From: Anaerolineales bacterium
Lineage (GTDB): Bacteria; Chloroflexota; Anaerolineae; Anaerolineales; E44-bin32
Reading direction: 5' to 3'
Assembly: GCA_004376895.1 (NCBI GenBank)
Contig: SOIH01000118.1
Location: forward strand, 1 to 56,678
Length of the DNA stretch: 56,678 nt
Part shown: positions 1-8,244 of the stretch, one piece after another
Numbering within the stretch: the first letter of the stretch is position 1
Layout of the letters: each line of letters begins with the position of its first letter
The notes under the pieces: generated by a model
What the model saw: the letters and a program-made list of their open reading frames with translations, nothing else
Database searches by the model: none
Told to the model about the DNA's origin: nothing
Program-made: the position numbers and the translations under genes

Positions 1-118
1 TCAGGAAGCACTGCCTCCGGTCGCAGGCGCAGCCTGTGCTTTGAGGTTTGCGCGTTAAATCTCCCGCAGGGTACAAAAAGCTGCGTGAGGGTGAGTTGGC
101 TAATGGGCTTGAAATACG

Positions 119-199
119 TTAGAGGCATGATGGATTTGTAACGATGTCAAGTTCAAGTAAGTGGTAGCGGATGCCATCACAGCGGTTCGTGACGTTCAT
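119..199 (-). CDS. Possible 26-residue peptide ORF with a good ribosome-binding site
   Basis: Reading the minus strand, an ATG at 199-197 is preceded by AAAGGAGC about eight bases upstream and runs 26 codons to a TAA at 121-119. The peptide has Cys at residues 7 and 25 and a Leu/Ile-rich middle. I recognise no family. Because it points out of the window towards coordinate 1, it could be a leader peptide for a gene beyond the left edge, or chance. The rest of 1-354 contains no longer ORF that I can support; the GC-rich block at about 240-305 can fold, but I match it to no known riboswitch. Confidence 0.3.
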   Translation of the reverse strand: MNVTNRCDGIRYHLLELDIVTNPSCL

Positions 200-314
200 T
201 GGTTTTGCTCCTTTAACACGTTGAATGAATGAGTTGTGATCCGGGGGTGGCAGCCCCAACGACAACCTATCCAACGAACAGGCTCCGACGCCTGCCGCGT
301 CTTAGTTAACGAAT

Positions 315-340
315 TGCAACATATCATCCCGTAATCGTGT
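315..340 (+). promoter_or_regulatory. Possible ECF-type promoter of the sigma gene
   Basis: TGCAAC at 315-320 and CGTGT at 336-340 resemble the AAC -35 and CGT -10 elements used by many ECF sigma factors. The spacing from AAC to CGT is 15 bases, and the element sits just upstream of the sigma start codon. Autoregulation would be typical for such a pair. This is pattern matching only. Confidence 0.3.
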
Positions 341-354
341 AGTAATGTATAGGC

Positions 355-900
355 ATGGAAAATCCCTCCGACCGGAGCCTTGTACTCCGTACGAAGCGTG
401 GTGAGCTGGAGGCATATGGTGACTTGGTCCGACGCTATCAGGGCTCAGTCTTCAACGTATGCTATCGCATGTTGGGAGATCCGCATGATGCGGAGGATTT
501 AACCCAGGAGACTTTTATTCGCGTGCATTCTCGTCTTGACTCCTTTGATTGTGATCGCCCCTTTATCCCATGGGTGCGGAGGATCGCAGTGAATCTTTGC
601 CTGAACTATATCAACCGAAATCGGCGTTATGTATTACCGCTGAATGACGAGTTTGAACCGTCCGTTTCTAGGGAACGAAGCCCTGAGCGAGCTCAGGAAG
701 ATCATGAACGGAATGCATCGTTACGTCAGGCAATATGTTTGCTGCCGGCGCATTATCGAGCCGTGATCGAATTGCGGCACTTCCAGGAACTGAGTTATTT
801 GGAGATATCAAAAGTATTGAATATCCCACTCAGTGATGTGAAGAGTCATCTTTTTCGGGCTCGCAAATCCTTAGCACAAAGGTTATCAACGGATGTCTGA
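355..900 (+). CDS. ECF-family RNA polymerase sigma factor
   Basis: A 181-residue protein of the usual ECF sigma length. Region 2 (about residues 24-92) includes the DAEDLTQETFIRV core-binding stretch, and region 4 (about 124-176) includes the helix-turn-helix around LSYLEISKVLNIPLSDVKSH that reads the -35 element. There is no region 1.1 or 3, as expected for group 4 sigma factors. It directs RNA polymerase to a small regulon, presumably under the control of the downstream anti-sigma gene, whose ATG overlaps its 3' end by 8 bases. The regulon cannot be read from the sequence. The start is the only in-frame ATG placed sensibly before region 2. Confidence 0.9.
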   Translation: MENPSDRSLVLRTKRGELEAYGDLVRRYQGSVFNVCYRMLGDPHDAEDLTQETFIRVHSRLDSFDCDRPFIPWVRRIAVNLCLNYINRNRRYVLPLNDEFEPSVSRERSPERAQEDHERNASLRQAICLLPAHYRAVIELRHFQELSYLEISKVLNIPLSDVKSHLFRARKSLAQRLSTDV

Positions 901-1480
901 AGATCGTAAGACTCATCTTGATGAATGGTCTTTGCAAGAGTATTTGGATGATGTACTCGCAGAGGACAGTCGTGAGAGGCTGGAAGTGCACCTTGTGGAA
1001 TGTGATGACTGCGCCACAAAGTTCGCGAGCTTGAAACACCTTTATTCAGAGATGGAGCGCCTGCCGGATGAGCCGTTGGCGCACGATCTCTCAGCGAGGG
1101 TCATCCGCTCCCTTACGCTGAAGGAGGATAGAAAGCCTCACTTGCACCGGGTATTGGCGGCTCAGCTTGCAGCCGCCATCATCGTGCTCCTCGCCATCTG
1201 GCCAAGAATCTCTCTTGAACTTGGAGGCAGGTATTCCCTTGTGCAGCTCCTCGAACCACTGCGAAAATTCGCGGAGCTATCCACACAGGGAATCCTTCTC
1301 GTGAGAGAGTTCCTCAACTGGATTTATGCTTCGTGGACCACCACACTTTCCATGCCGGCGATAGATTGGCCGATCACGGGACTTTCGCTCGCCTTGGCGG
1401 TCGGGGCGATGACATTGCTCTGGCTGTTGGGTAATGGACTTCTGCTCCGGGAGCCAGCGAATGGTCATATTCAGCAGTGA
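893..1480 (+). CDS. Membrane-anchored zinc-finger anti-sigma factor
   Basis: A 195-residue protein whose N-terminal domain carries the H33-x3-C37-x2-C40 motif of ZAS/zf-HC2 anti-sigma domains, which hold ECF sigma factors inactive in the cytoplasm. Two hydrophobic stretches, around residues 84-102 and 162-185, would anchor it in the membrane. Translation overlaps the sigma gene, so the pair is co-expressed and probably stoichiometric. The segment between the two membrane spans is the likely sensory part; no known sensor domain is visible. It ends at a TGA followed by about 108 bases without a gene. Confidence 0.85.
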   Translation: MSEDRKTHLDEWSLQEYLDDVLAEDSRERLEVHLVECDDCATKFASLKHLYSEMERLPDEPLAHDLSARVIRSLTLKEDRKPHLHRVLAAQLAAAIIVLLAIWPRISLELGGRYSLVQLLEPLRKFAELSTQGILLVREFLNWIYASWTTTLSMPAIDWPITGLSLALAVGAMTLLWLLGNGLLLREPANGHIQQ

Positions 1481-1588
1481 GGAACTCTCGTCATTTGCAG
1501 CCGAAGTGCTATTAGGAAAAGCAGGAATTAGCTTTGACCATTACTTACTAACACAAACATCAAAGGAAATCTTAAGGAGGCATACACA

Positions 1589-2107
1589 ATGAATGAACCG
1601 AATCTTCTTCTTATGCTGGTGGTTTTGATAGGCTTCTGCCTGGTTGCGTTCTTTATCACCCTCGAAGCGCTTTTCGGAGAGCTGGTAGGAGGTATTACGC
1701 GATCGGCAAAGGAAAAACCGGGCAAAGCCTTTTGGGTCGGATTGGTCAACACGGTCTTCTTGATTGCGATTGCGATGGGCTTGATGAGCCTGGCTGAAAT
1801 CTCTGTATTTGGCCTTGTGCTTGCTGTGCCAGGATTCGCCGTCGGTATTTTCGTCGCCGCGGGTATAGTTTTTGGCCTCGCAGGGATGGTGCGCTTGACC
1901 GCAGGGCTGGTGTTCCCGGGAAAAGAGGGGTGGAAGTCGCAAGCTTCAGGTGCCGGGGTGTTAATCCTGGCTTGCTTGGTGCCCTATATTGGCTGGTTCG
2001 GTCTTTTCCCCTATCTCAGTTTGCGTGGATTTGGAGCTTTTATCCTTCATCTCATGGAGCTCTACCGTGCGAACCGTATAAAGAAGCAGGAGGCGTCACT
2101 AGCCTGA
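1589..2107 (+). CDS. Polytopic membrane protein of unknown function
   Basis: A 172-residue, strongly hydrophobic protein with about four membrane spans (roughly residues 7-30, 49-68, 73-105 and 122-150) and a basic C-terminus. A strong Shine-Dalgarno, AAGGAGG, precedes the ATG by nine bases, which fixes the start. I recognise no family. It lies downstream of the sigma/anti-sigma pair with a 108-base gap, so it could be a member of that regulon, but nothing shows this. A terminator follows. Confidence 0.7.
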   Translation: MNEPNLLLMLVVLIGFCLVAFFITLEALFGELVGGITRSAKEKPGKAFWVGLVNTVFLIAIAMGLMSLAEISVFGLVLAVPGFAVGIFVAAGIVFGLAGMVRLTAGLVFPGKEGWKSQASGAGVLILACLVPYIGWFGLFPYLSLRGFGAFILHLMELYRANRIKKQEASLA

Positions 2108-2175
2108 TTTGAGATTGCTAGACCTGAAGAAGTGCGTGCTTGATCCTTCAGAGCCAAGAGGTCGAAGTATTCGAA

Positions 2176-2222
2176 GACCGCCTCGAACGACATGAGAGCA
2201 TGTCCCCGGGGCGGTTCTTTTC
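2176..2222 (+). terminator. Rho-independent terminator between convergent genes
   Basis: A stem of ACCGCCTCG (2177-2185) with CGGGGCGGT (2207-2215) encloses a second small hairpin (ACATG/CATGT) and is followed by a T-rich run at 2215-2224. It lies after the membrane-protein gene and before the 3' end of the minus-strand peptidase, so it may stop transcription from either side. Confidence 0.65.
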
Positions 2223-2292
2223 TTCATATAATTTGCGGTTCTGATTGAGCAGGTTTATGGCGCGGCGCTTGCGGTATGGGCAGCATATCCTT

Positions 2293-3345
2293 CTACGGGT
2301 TGGGTTGATCTTGATCCCAAGCGAGGAATGCTTCAAGTATCTTCAAGTTCTGCCACAAATCGGTATCCTCATGATTGGTCAGTTCAATATCGACTGCTGC
2401 GATGCCTTGCAGTGAAGCCCAGTCGATGAGTTGACCGGTGTACTGGCAGCCAGTCTCAATTGGCGGGTAGGGGTAATCACTCACATTTGAGATGGCTTCC
2501 GCAAGGCTGATGGAAGCGGGATCCGGCGGCTGACCACCGGGGAAAATGCCCAGCACTGCGCTGTGGTAGGAGATCAACGATTCGATCTGGTATGTCAATA
2601 AGAAATTCATCAAAGTACGCGTTTCGGGTTCGGAAGCAGGATGGCTCCCACCTGAAACGTAGGTGTAGGTCCAACAACCCTCTAGAGGCCAGGTTGACTG
2701 CCAGTATGCAGGCCAGTTACGGTTAAGGTCAACGAGGTTCTCGTTGGCTCGGCCTTTATAACTATCCGATCTAGCTTCTCCATCGGGGTTAAGCGAGCGC
2801 AGGATGTACAGCGTGACTTTGGTTGGAATCAAATCCGGTTTCGCCGTGAGGACCTGGATCAGTTCATCTGCAAGTCGGATAGTGTTCCCTTCATAGCCGC
2901 CATGAATTCCGGCGACGATCATCCTCTGAGAATCGCCGGAACCGAATTGGAAGACCTCCAGATCCCGACCGGCAACGGAAGTGCCGATGGCGATTGGGCC
3001 GCGGAAGAATGGGCTTGGTGTCGGTGTAGCTGTTGGGGAAGAAGCCGGGGTGGGGGTTGCGACAGGCAGGTGAAGCGGCGTCGATTCCTGGGGAATTTTT
3101 GGATGAGAGTTCTGTTCGAGTTGTGCAAGCACAGTGGTGGAGGTAGGGAGGGGAGCCGATTGTATGCTTGAACACCCGCTGATCAGAAGGATGGAAAGCG
3201 TGATCACCATGGCCAGGAGATTACAGGCCGCATTTTGTGTTAGATGGCATGGTATGCAATCAGGTGAGGCAGTTTGAGTAGAAGTCGATATCATCATATA
3301 CTCTCTTTTTAGCATAGAAACTGCGAGATGTCTTCTCGCTGTCAT
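2293..3345 (-). CDS. M14-type zinc carboxypeptidase-like lipoprotein
   Basis: A predicted extracytoplasmic zinc peptidase of the M14 (carboxypeptidase A / MpaA-like) superfamily. Visible motifs are a zinc site HGGYE (His and Glu ligands), NPDG, the substrate-binding stretch VDLNRNWP and a later SYHS with the third zinc His. A hydrophobic segment ending in LLISGC gives a lipobox with Cys58, then a Pro/Thr-rich linker before the catalytic domain at about residue 110. The start is uncertain: the longest frame begins at 3345, while ATGs at 3315, 3294 and 3210 would give shorter signal peptides. The likely role is trimming peptides or cell-wall material at the cell surface. It is divergent from the kinase gene. 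Confidence 0.75.
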   Translation of the reverse strand: MTARRHLAVSMLKREYMMISTSTQTASPDCIPCHLTQNAACNLLAMVITLSILLISGCSSIQSAPLPTSTTVLAQLEQNSHPKIPQESTPLHLPVATPTPASSPTATPTPSPFFRGPIAIGTSVAGRDLEVFQFGSGDSQRMIVAGIHGGYEGNTIRLADELIQVLTAKPDLIPTKVTLYILRSLNPDGEARSDSYKGRANENLVDLNRNWPAYWQSTWPLEGCWTYTYVSGGSHPASEPETRTLMNFLLTYQIESLISYHSAVLGIFPGGQPPDPASISLAEAISNVSDYPYPPIETGCQYTGQLIDWASLQGIAAVDIELTNHEDTDLWQNLKILEAFLAWDQDQPNP

Positions 3346-3432
3346 GGACTCAGGTTCCCAAAATCGCGATTAATCTTTCTCCATCTTAACTTCACTAAGT
3401 GCTTACAAAATCCCTTCGATCCAGGTTAATGG

Positions 3433-3461
3433 TAGTCAAATCATTGGCCCTTTGCTACAAT
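3433..3461 (+). promoter_or_regulatory. Sigma-70-type promoter for the kinase gene
   Basis: TAGTCA (3433-3438) and TACAAT (3456-3461) are spaced 17 bases apart, giving a start near 3468, about 35 bases before the preferred ATG. Confidence 0.45.
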
Positions 3462-3502
3462 TGACGAGGTTAGCGTGATCGTTCTCTTTGACTGAGACAT
3501 TA

Positions 3503-5572
3503 ATGCCTCTAAAGACTGGAAGCTTACTCCGCCATCGTTATCGCATAGAAGGTATCTTGGGCCAAGGTGGTATGGGGGCTGTATATAAAGCCTTCGATAT
3601 CAACCTCGGCGTCGCTGTCGCGGTGAAGGAAAACCTCTTCACGACGGAAGAGTATGCGCGCCAATTTCGCCGTGAGGCAACCATCCTGGCCAGTCTGCGT
3701 CATCCCAATATGCCGCGCGTCACGGATCACTTTGTAATCGAGGGTGAGGGACAGTATCTGGTAATGGACTTTATCAAGGGGGTGGATTTACGTGAGCGAC
3801 TCGAGAAACAAGGATCGATCTCTGAGGAGGAGGCACTGCCGTGGTTCCTCGAGACCTGCGATGCGCTAGCTTACCTGCACAGTCGGAATCCTGCGATCCT
3901 GCATAGAGATCTCAAACCCGGCAATGTCAAGATCACGCCAGATAATCGGGCAATGCTCGTTGATTTTGGTTTGGCGAAGATTGTTGAAAAAGGGAATGCA
4001 ACGACGACCGGGGCGAAGGCGATGACGCCGGGATTTTCGCCGCCCGAGCAGTATGGAACAGGGAAAACTGATTCGCGCACCGATGTGTATTCACTGGGCG
4101 CAACTTGCTATGCTGTTTTAACAGCAACGATACCTGAGGACTCACTAGAACGGGCGATGGGGCGTGATGAATTAACCCCCATTCGGAAACGGAACCCTAA
4201 GGTAAGCATCGCGCTTGGGGATGTGATATCCAAGGCGCTTGCTGTAGAACCATCAAAACGGTATCAATCCATCGCCGAATTTGCTTCAGCACTGCAGTCG
4301 GCATCTCGATCCAGGTACCCGACAGTAATTCGTGATTATCATAATCTGCAGCAAACTGTGGTTCCGACAGCCGTTGATGATACGGATGGTACAGAACCCG
4401 TAATCTCTCGTCGAATTCGAAAACGTAGCATCCCTAAATTATTAGTCGCTGGTTTAGCTGCGATAGCTGTTCTGATAGGGGTGTTCGTAACAATCCCTGA
4501 TCTTGGTTCGAAGCTGGTCGGGATCTTATCTCAACCTGCTTCCGCTACTTCTGATGGGGGCGAAACGATTGATCCTGGCGCTTCACCAACTCAAATTCTT
4601 GCTGTCCTTGCTGCGTCTTCAACACCGACATTGGCCGGGACGGACACGCCGTCTGCGGTTGCAGGTGAGGCGACAGCGACACCGTTTCCGCTGCCTACGG
4701 CGACGTCTACAGGCGGCGGGCTCGGTCAAATTGCATTCGCTTCCAACCGAGATGGTCAAGCGCAAGTCTATCTTATTAATATTGACGGAGAAGACATTAC
4801 ACAACTTACGAATAAAGGAGAGGGAGCTTGTCAGCCGGCCTGGTCACCAGCGGGTGATAAGCTTGTCTTCACTTCACCTTGCCGCGCTAACCAGGAGCAA
4901 TATCCGGGATCGAGTTTGTGGCTGATCGAGGTCGACCCCCTCGGCAATGCATCGGATCCTAGACAATTGCACACGGCTCCTGGGGGCGACTACGATCCTG
5001 CCTGGGATCCAAACGGCAATCGCATTGCTTTCACATCACTCCGGACCAATCGCCCACAAATCTTCACCATGGATCTTGACGGCGAGAATATCAAGAATCT
5101 CAATGACGATCTGGCCTACAACCGCCTGCCTGAGTGGTCGCCTACGGGGGCTCAAATAATCTTCGCGAGCTCACTAAGTGGGATAACTGAACTCTGGATC
5201 ATGCCCGCTCAAGGGGGTGAGGCCGAGAAGTTCTCTGCAGGCGACACACAACGAGACACACACGCGGCATGGTCACCGGATGGCAGTATTGTCCTGTACC
5301 AGCGTGTTGTGGGCGGGCTCTCTAGACTGGTCGTGGCGCCGTTCGAAGAAGCGGGGTATCGAGTAATCAGGGTTTGCCCTGAAGGACCACTTGCGTCACA
5401 GCCCATGGCGGAGCCAAGCTGGTCCCCGGACGGGCAGTGGATTGTGTTTGAAGCTTGGCCAGATGGTGAAAATCACAATATCGCCATCATCAGCGTGAAC
5501 TGTACGAATTACGGGGAGATAATATCTGACCCGCTTTTGGATTTCGACGCTGCCTGGCGTCCTTCCCCTTGA
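3503..5572 (+). CDS. Eukaryote-type Ser/Thr kinase with C-terminal TolB-like beta-propeller
   Basis: A transmembrane receptor-like kinase of about 689 residues. The kinase domain (about 8-280) has the glycine loop GQGGMG, catalytic Lys42 in VAVKE, HRDLKPGN with catalytic Asp136 and DFG at 154-156, so it should be active. A single membrane span lies near 311-332, then a Ser/Thr/Pro linker. From about residue 404 the protein is a six-or-so-bladed propeller of PD40/WD40-like repeats, each with a pattern like WSPDG, as in TolB. The outside propeller probably senses a ligand or cell-wall component. An alternative TTG start at 3488 adds five residues; the ATG is preferred because related kinases begin with MPL plus Gly-x-Leu-Leu. 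It is monocistronic. Confidence 0.85.
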   Translation: MPLKTGSLLRHRYRIEGILGQGGMGAVYKAFDINLGVAVAVKENLFTTEEYARQFRREATILASLRHPNMPRVTDHFVIEGEGQYLVMDFIKGVDLRERLEKQGSISEEEALPWFLETCDALAYLHSRNPAILHRDLKPGNVKITPDNRAMLVDFGLAKIVEKGNATTTGAKAMTPGFSPPEQYGTGKTDSRTDVYSLGATCYAVLTATIPEDSLERAMGRDELTPIRKRNPKVSIALGDVISKALAVEPSKRYQSIAEFASALQSASRSRYPTVIRDYHNLQQTVVPTAVDDTDGTEPVISRRIRKRSIPKLLVAGLAAIAVLIGVFVTIPDLGSKLVGILSQPASATSDGGETIDPGASPTQILAVLAASSTPTLAGTDTPSAVAGEATATPFPLPTATSTGGGLGQIAFASNRDGQAQVYLINIDGEDITQLTNKGEGACQPAWSPAGDKLVFTSPCRANQEQYPGSSLWLIEVDPLGNASDPRQLHTAPGGDYDPAWDPNGNRIAFTSLRTNRPQIFTMDLDGENIKNLNDDLAYNRLPEWSPTGAQIIFASSLSGITELWIMPAQGGEAEKFSAGDTQRDTHAAWSPDGSIVLYQRVVGGLSRLVVAPFEEAGYRVIRVCPEGPLASQPMAEPSWSPDGQWIVFEAWPDGENHNIAIISVNCTNYGEIISDPLLDFDAAWRPSP

Positions 5573-5658
5573 ATTTTCCGCTTGAATCTTTAAAACTGAC
5601 ATTCGTCTGGTTTTTTTAAATTAGGATAAGTGTCAGGTAGTCCAAGGCACGTCCGTAC

Positions 5659-5688
5659 TTGAAGGTTGTCTGTTTTTTAGACCATAAT
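5659..5688 (+). promoter_or_regulatory. Possible promoter upstream of folD
   Basis: TTGAAG (5659-5664) and CATAAT (5683-5688) are 18 bases apart, giving a start near 5695. An ATG at 5701 opens a 26-codon ORF that ends at 5781, just before the folD ribosome-binding site; whether that ORF is translated is unknown. Confidence 0.35.
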
Positions 5689-5793
5689 CAGTGTGCAGAG
5701 ATGGTAAAGATACCTACTCTCACGGCTCGTAGAAGGTTGGATTGTGTGTCTTCACCGATCTACTTTAGTACAGGAATTTAAAAGGAGTGGAAT

Positions 5794-6672
5794 ATGACGG
5801 CAAAGATCATTGACGGAAAAGCAATCGCGGCTGAACTTCGCGAAGATGTCGCCAAAGGTGTGAAGGAATTAATCGCTGCAGGAGGCACTAAACCAGGGCT
5901 GGCCACAGTGCTTGTTGGTGATAATCCGGCATCCCATACCTACGTGCGCATGAAACGTAAAGCTAGCGCAAAGGCAGGTATTGAATCTTTTCACCATGAA
6001 CTGCCCGACGACACTTCCCAGGAAGAAGTCGAGAAACTAGTTCAAATGCTGAATGCAGATCCCAAGGTGCACGGAATCCTTGTCCAGCTTCCACTTCCGG
6101 CAGGTTTAGATGAGGAGCAGGTTCTGCGAACGATCAGCATCGAAAAGGATGTCGATGGTTTCCACCCAGTGAACATAGGGCGTCTGGCACAGAAGGGCCG
6201 CGAACCGCTCTTTGTCCCCTGCACCCCGGCTGGATGCTTGATCCTGCTGGAGAAAGCGGGAGCGCAGATAGAGGGAGCAAATGCAGTTGTTGTAGGCCGA
6301 TCGAACATCGTCGGTATGCCAGCCGCACTGCTGTTGGTGAAAGCCAACGCTACAACCACAATCTGCCATTCCCGCACGAAAGATCTACCCGCTGTCTGCC
6401 GCGAGGCGGATATCCTCATTGCCGCCATCGGTAGGGCAGAGATGATCCGTGGTGATTGGATCAAGCCCGGTGCATACGTAATTGACGTCGGTATGAATCG
6501 CGTTGATGATCCCAGCCGCGAGAGGGGGTATCGCCTGACGGGTGATGTAGCCTTCGACGAGGCCATGGAAGTCGCAGCAGCCATTACCCCCGTTCCTGGC
6601 GGTGTTGGCCCAATGACCATCGCCGGTTTGCTCGCTAACACACTCCGTTCTGCTCAACGCACTTTGCCCTGA
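5794..6672 (+). CDS. folD: FolD: methylenetetrahydrofolate dehydrogenase / methenyltetrahydrofolate cyclohydrolase
   Basis: A bifunctional cytoplasmic enzyme that interconverts 5,10-methylene-, 5,10-methenyl- and 10-formyl-tetrahydrofolate with NADP. At 292 residues it has full family length. The catalytic Y50-x3-K54 motif is present, as are the QLPLP and DVDGFHP folate-site sequences, the Rossmann motif GRSNIVGMP and the C-terminal PGGVGPMT. The AAAAGGAGTGG site immediately upstream fixes the start. One-carbon units on folate are made and used in purine synthesis and in anaerobic purine breakdown, so the position before the purine island may be meaningful, but a terminator separates them. 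Confidence 0.95.
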   Translation: MTAKIIDGKAIAAELREDVAKGVKELIAAGGTKPGLATVLVGDNPASHTYVRMKRKASAKAGIESFHHELPDDTSQEEVEKLVQMLNADPKVHGILVQLPLPAGLDEEQVLRTISIEKDVDGFHPVNIGRLAQKGREPLFVPCTPAGCLILLEKAGAQIEGANAVVVGRSNIVGMPAALLLVKANATTTICHSRTKDLPAVCREADILIAAIGRAEMIRGDWIKPGAYVIDVGMNRVDDPSRERGYRLTGDVAFDEAMEVAAAITPVPGGVGPMTIAGLLANTLRSAQRTLP

Positions 6673-6694
6673 GCGCGAATCGTATATAAAAAGT

Positions 6695-6731
6695 ACTCGC
6701 CGGCCTATTAATGGGGCGGCGAGTTTGCTTT
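6695..6731 (+). terminator. Rho-independent terminator after folD
   Basis: A perfect 8-bp stem ACTCGCCG (6695-6702) / CGGCGAGT (6717-6724) with a 14-base loop is followed by TTGCTTT. It separates folD from the purine genes. Confidence 0.7.
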
Positions 6732-6771
6732 AAGTGTGACAATTATCCGCTCTGGCTATGTTGTCTGACAA

Positions 6772-6800
6772 TTGACGCACTTAAGCGGTGATGATAGACT
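6772..6800 (+). promoter_or_regulatory. Promoter of the purine-catabolism run
   Basis: TTGACG (6772-6777) and TAGACT (6795-6800) with exactly 17 bases between them predict a start near 6807, leaving a 19-base leader before the ATG at 6826. A short inverted repeat, TTGTC-T-GACAA, lies just upstream at 6760-6770 and could be a regulator site, for example for the GntR protein encoded downstream; that is speculation. Confidence 0.6.
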
Positions 6801-6825
6801 CGCCATGTCACTCCCGGGAGGGCTG

Positions 6826-8205
6826 ATGGCGACGCTATTAATCCGTAATGCCACGCTTCTAGTCACGATGGATGGTCAAAGGCGTGAGATCCCAAATGGG
6901 GGTTTTTACGCTGAAAACGGCTGGATCAAGCAGGTCGGTCCTACGGATGAGCTTCCCAAGAAAGCCGATGAAATCCTGAATCTCGATGGACATATCGTTC
7001 TCCCAGGTTTGGTCAATACACATCATCATCTGTACCAAACACTCACACGTGTTATTCCTCAAGCGCAGGACGCTGATCTTTTCAGTTGGTTAAAAACTTT
7101 ATATCCCATCTGGGCCGGACTCACCCCGGAAGCTATTCGTGTATCCACCCAGTTAGGTCTGGCTGAACTGGCATTATCTGGCTGCACGACGGCGTCTGAT
7201 CACCACTATATATTCCCGAACGACTGTCGACTCGATGATCAGATCGAAGCGGCTCAAACCATCGGCATACGCCTGCACGCCAGCAGGGGTTCCATGAGTC
7301 TGGGTGAAAGCCAGGGCGGGTTACCACCTGATGATGTTGTGGAGACGGAGGAGTTTATTCTCAGGGATACACAACGGGTGATCGAGACCTATCATGATCC
7401 CGATCCTGGAGCGATGACCAGGATCGTCGTTGCCCCTTGCTCGCCGTTCTCAGTTACGCCGGATCTCATGCGGGAGAGTGCAGCTCTTGCTAGATCTAGC
7501 GGCGTTCAACTCCATACGCACCTGGCGGAAACGTTGGATGAGGAATCATTTTGTGTAGACAAGTTTGGGCATCGCCCACTGGCATATGTTGAGATGCTGC
7601 ATTGGACTGGGGAGGATGTCTGGTTTGCGCATGCCGTCCATATCAACCCCGAAGAGGTCAATCGGATGGCGGATGGCGGCATGGGTGTGGCGCATTGCCC
7701 ATCATCCAACATGCGCCTCGCCTCAGGAATCGCGCCCATTCGCCGTTATTTATCTCGAGGGGTGAAAGTCGGCATCGGCGTTGACGGTTCCGCAAGCAAT
7801 GATAGTTCTCATCTGATCGCAGAAGCACGTCAGGCATTGCTGCTCTCGCGGGTTGGAGCCGCTGTAGCTCCAGAGATCGATGGCGAGGAACCATTGCTAA
7901 CTGCTCGTCAGGCTCTCGCTATGGCTACCGTCGGAGGGGCGGAGGTCTTGGGGAGGGATGATATCGGAGCCCTTCAAGATGGTATGTGCGCGGATTTCAT
8001 CGCCATGAAATTAGACCGGGTTGATTTTTCGGGCGCACTTCACGATCCATTAGCTGCGATATTATTCTGCAATCCTGTGCAGGTCGATTACAACTATGTC
8101 CATGGCCGGCCGGTGGTTTCAGACGGGAAGCTTCAGACCGTCGAACTTCCATCGCTGATAGAGACCCATAATCGCGTGGCATTAAATCTAGCAAATAGGG
8201 ATTGA
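6826..8205 (+). CDS. 8-oxoguanine / guanine-type deaminase (amidohydrolase)
   Basis: A 459-residue cytoplasmic metal-dependent amidohydrolase of the AtzA/TrzN-like group that hydrolyses an amino group from a purine. The metal ligands are visible in NTHHHLY (residues 65-70), HTHLAE, the later HAVH and GVDGSASND. The stretches THHHLYQTLTR and SSNMRLASGIAPI are like those I know from 8-oxoguanine deaminase, so that substrate (or guanine/isocytosine) is the best guess, with product urate or xanthine. The ATG at 6826 is chosen over the TTG at 6772 because GGGAGGG lies directly upstream and the TTG falls inside the promoter. First gene of the purine run; adenine deaminase follows after 39 bases. 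Confidence 0.82.
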   Translation: MATLLIRNATLLVTMDGQRREIPNGGFYAENGWIKQVGPTDELPKKADEILNLDGHIVLPGLVNTHHHLYQTLTRVIPQAQDADLFSWLKTLYPIWAGLTPEAIRVSTQLGLAELALSGCTTASDHHYIFPNDCRLDDQIEAAQTIGIRLHASRGSMSLGESQGGLPPDDVVETEEFILRDTQRVIETYHDPDPGAMTRIVVAPCSPFSVTPDLMRESAALARSSGVQLHTHLAETLDEESFCVDKFGHRPLAYVEMLHWTGEDVWFAHAVHINPEEVNRMADGGMGVAHCPSSNMRLASGIAPIRRYLSRGVKVGIGVDGSASNDSSHLIAEARQALLLSRVGAAVAPEIDGEEPLLTARQALAMATVGGAEVLGRDDIGALQDGMCADFIAMKLDRVDFSGALHDPLAAILFCNPVQVDYNYVHGRPVVSDGKLQTVELPSLIETHNRVALNLANRD

Positions 8206-8244
8206 GGTATTGAATCCACATCTTGCATTGGGAAAGAGAGAAAT

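Noticed and set aside
240-305. Known riboswitch upstream of the left-edge small ORF
   Set aside because: The block can form stems such as GACGC/GCGTC but matches none of the conserved cores I can recall (SAM, SAH, ZTP, fluoride, TPP, cobalamin).
1541-1942. 133-codon minus-strand ORF opposite the membrane protein
   Set aside because: The + strand gene has a strong Shine-Dalgarno and clear membrane spans; the antisense frame is a low-complexity shadow.
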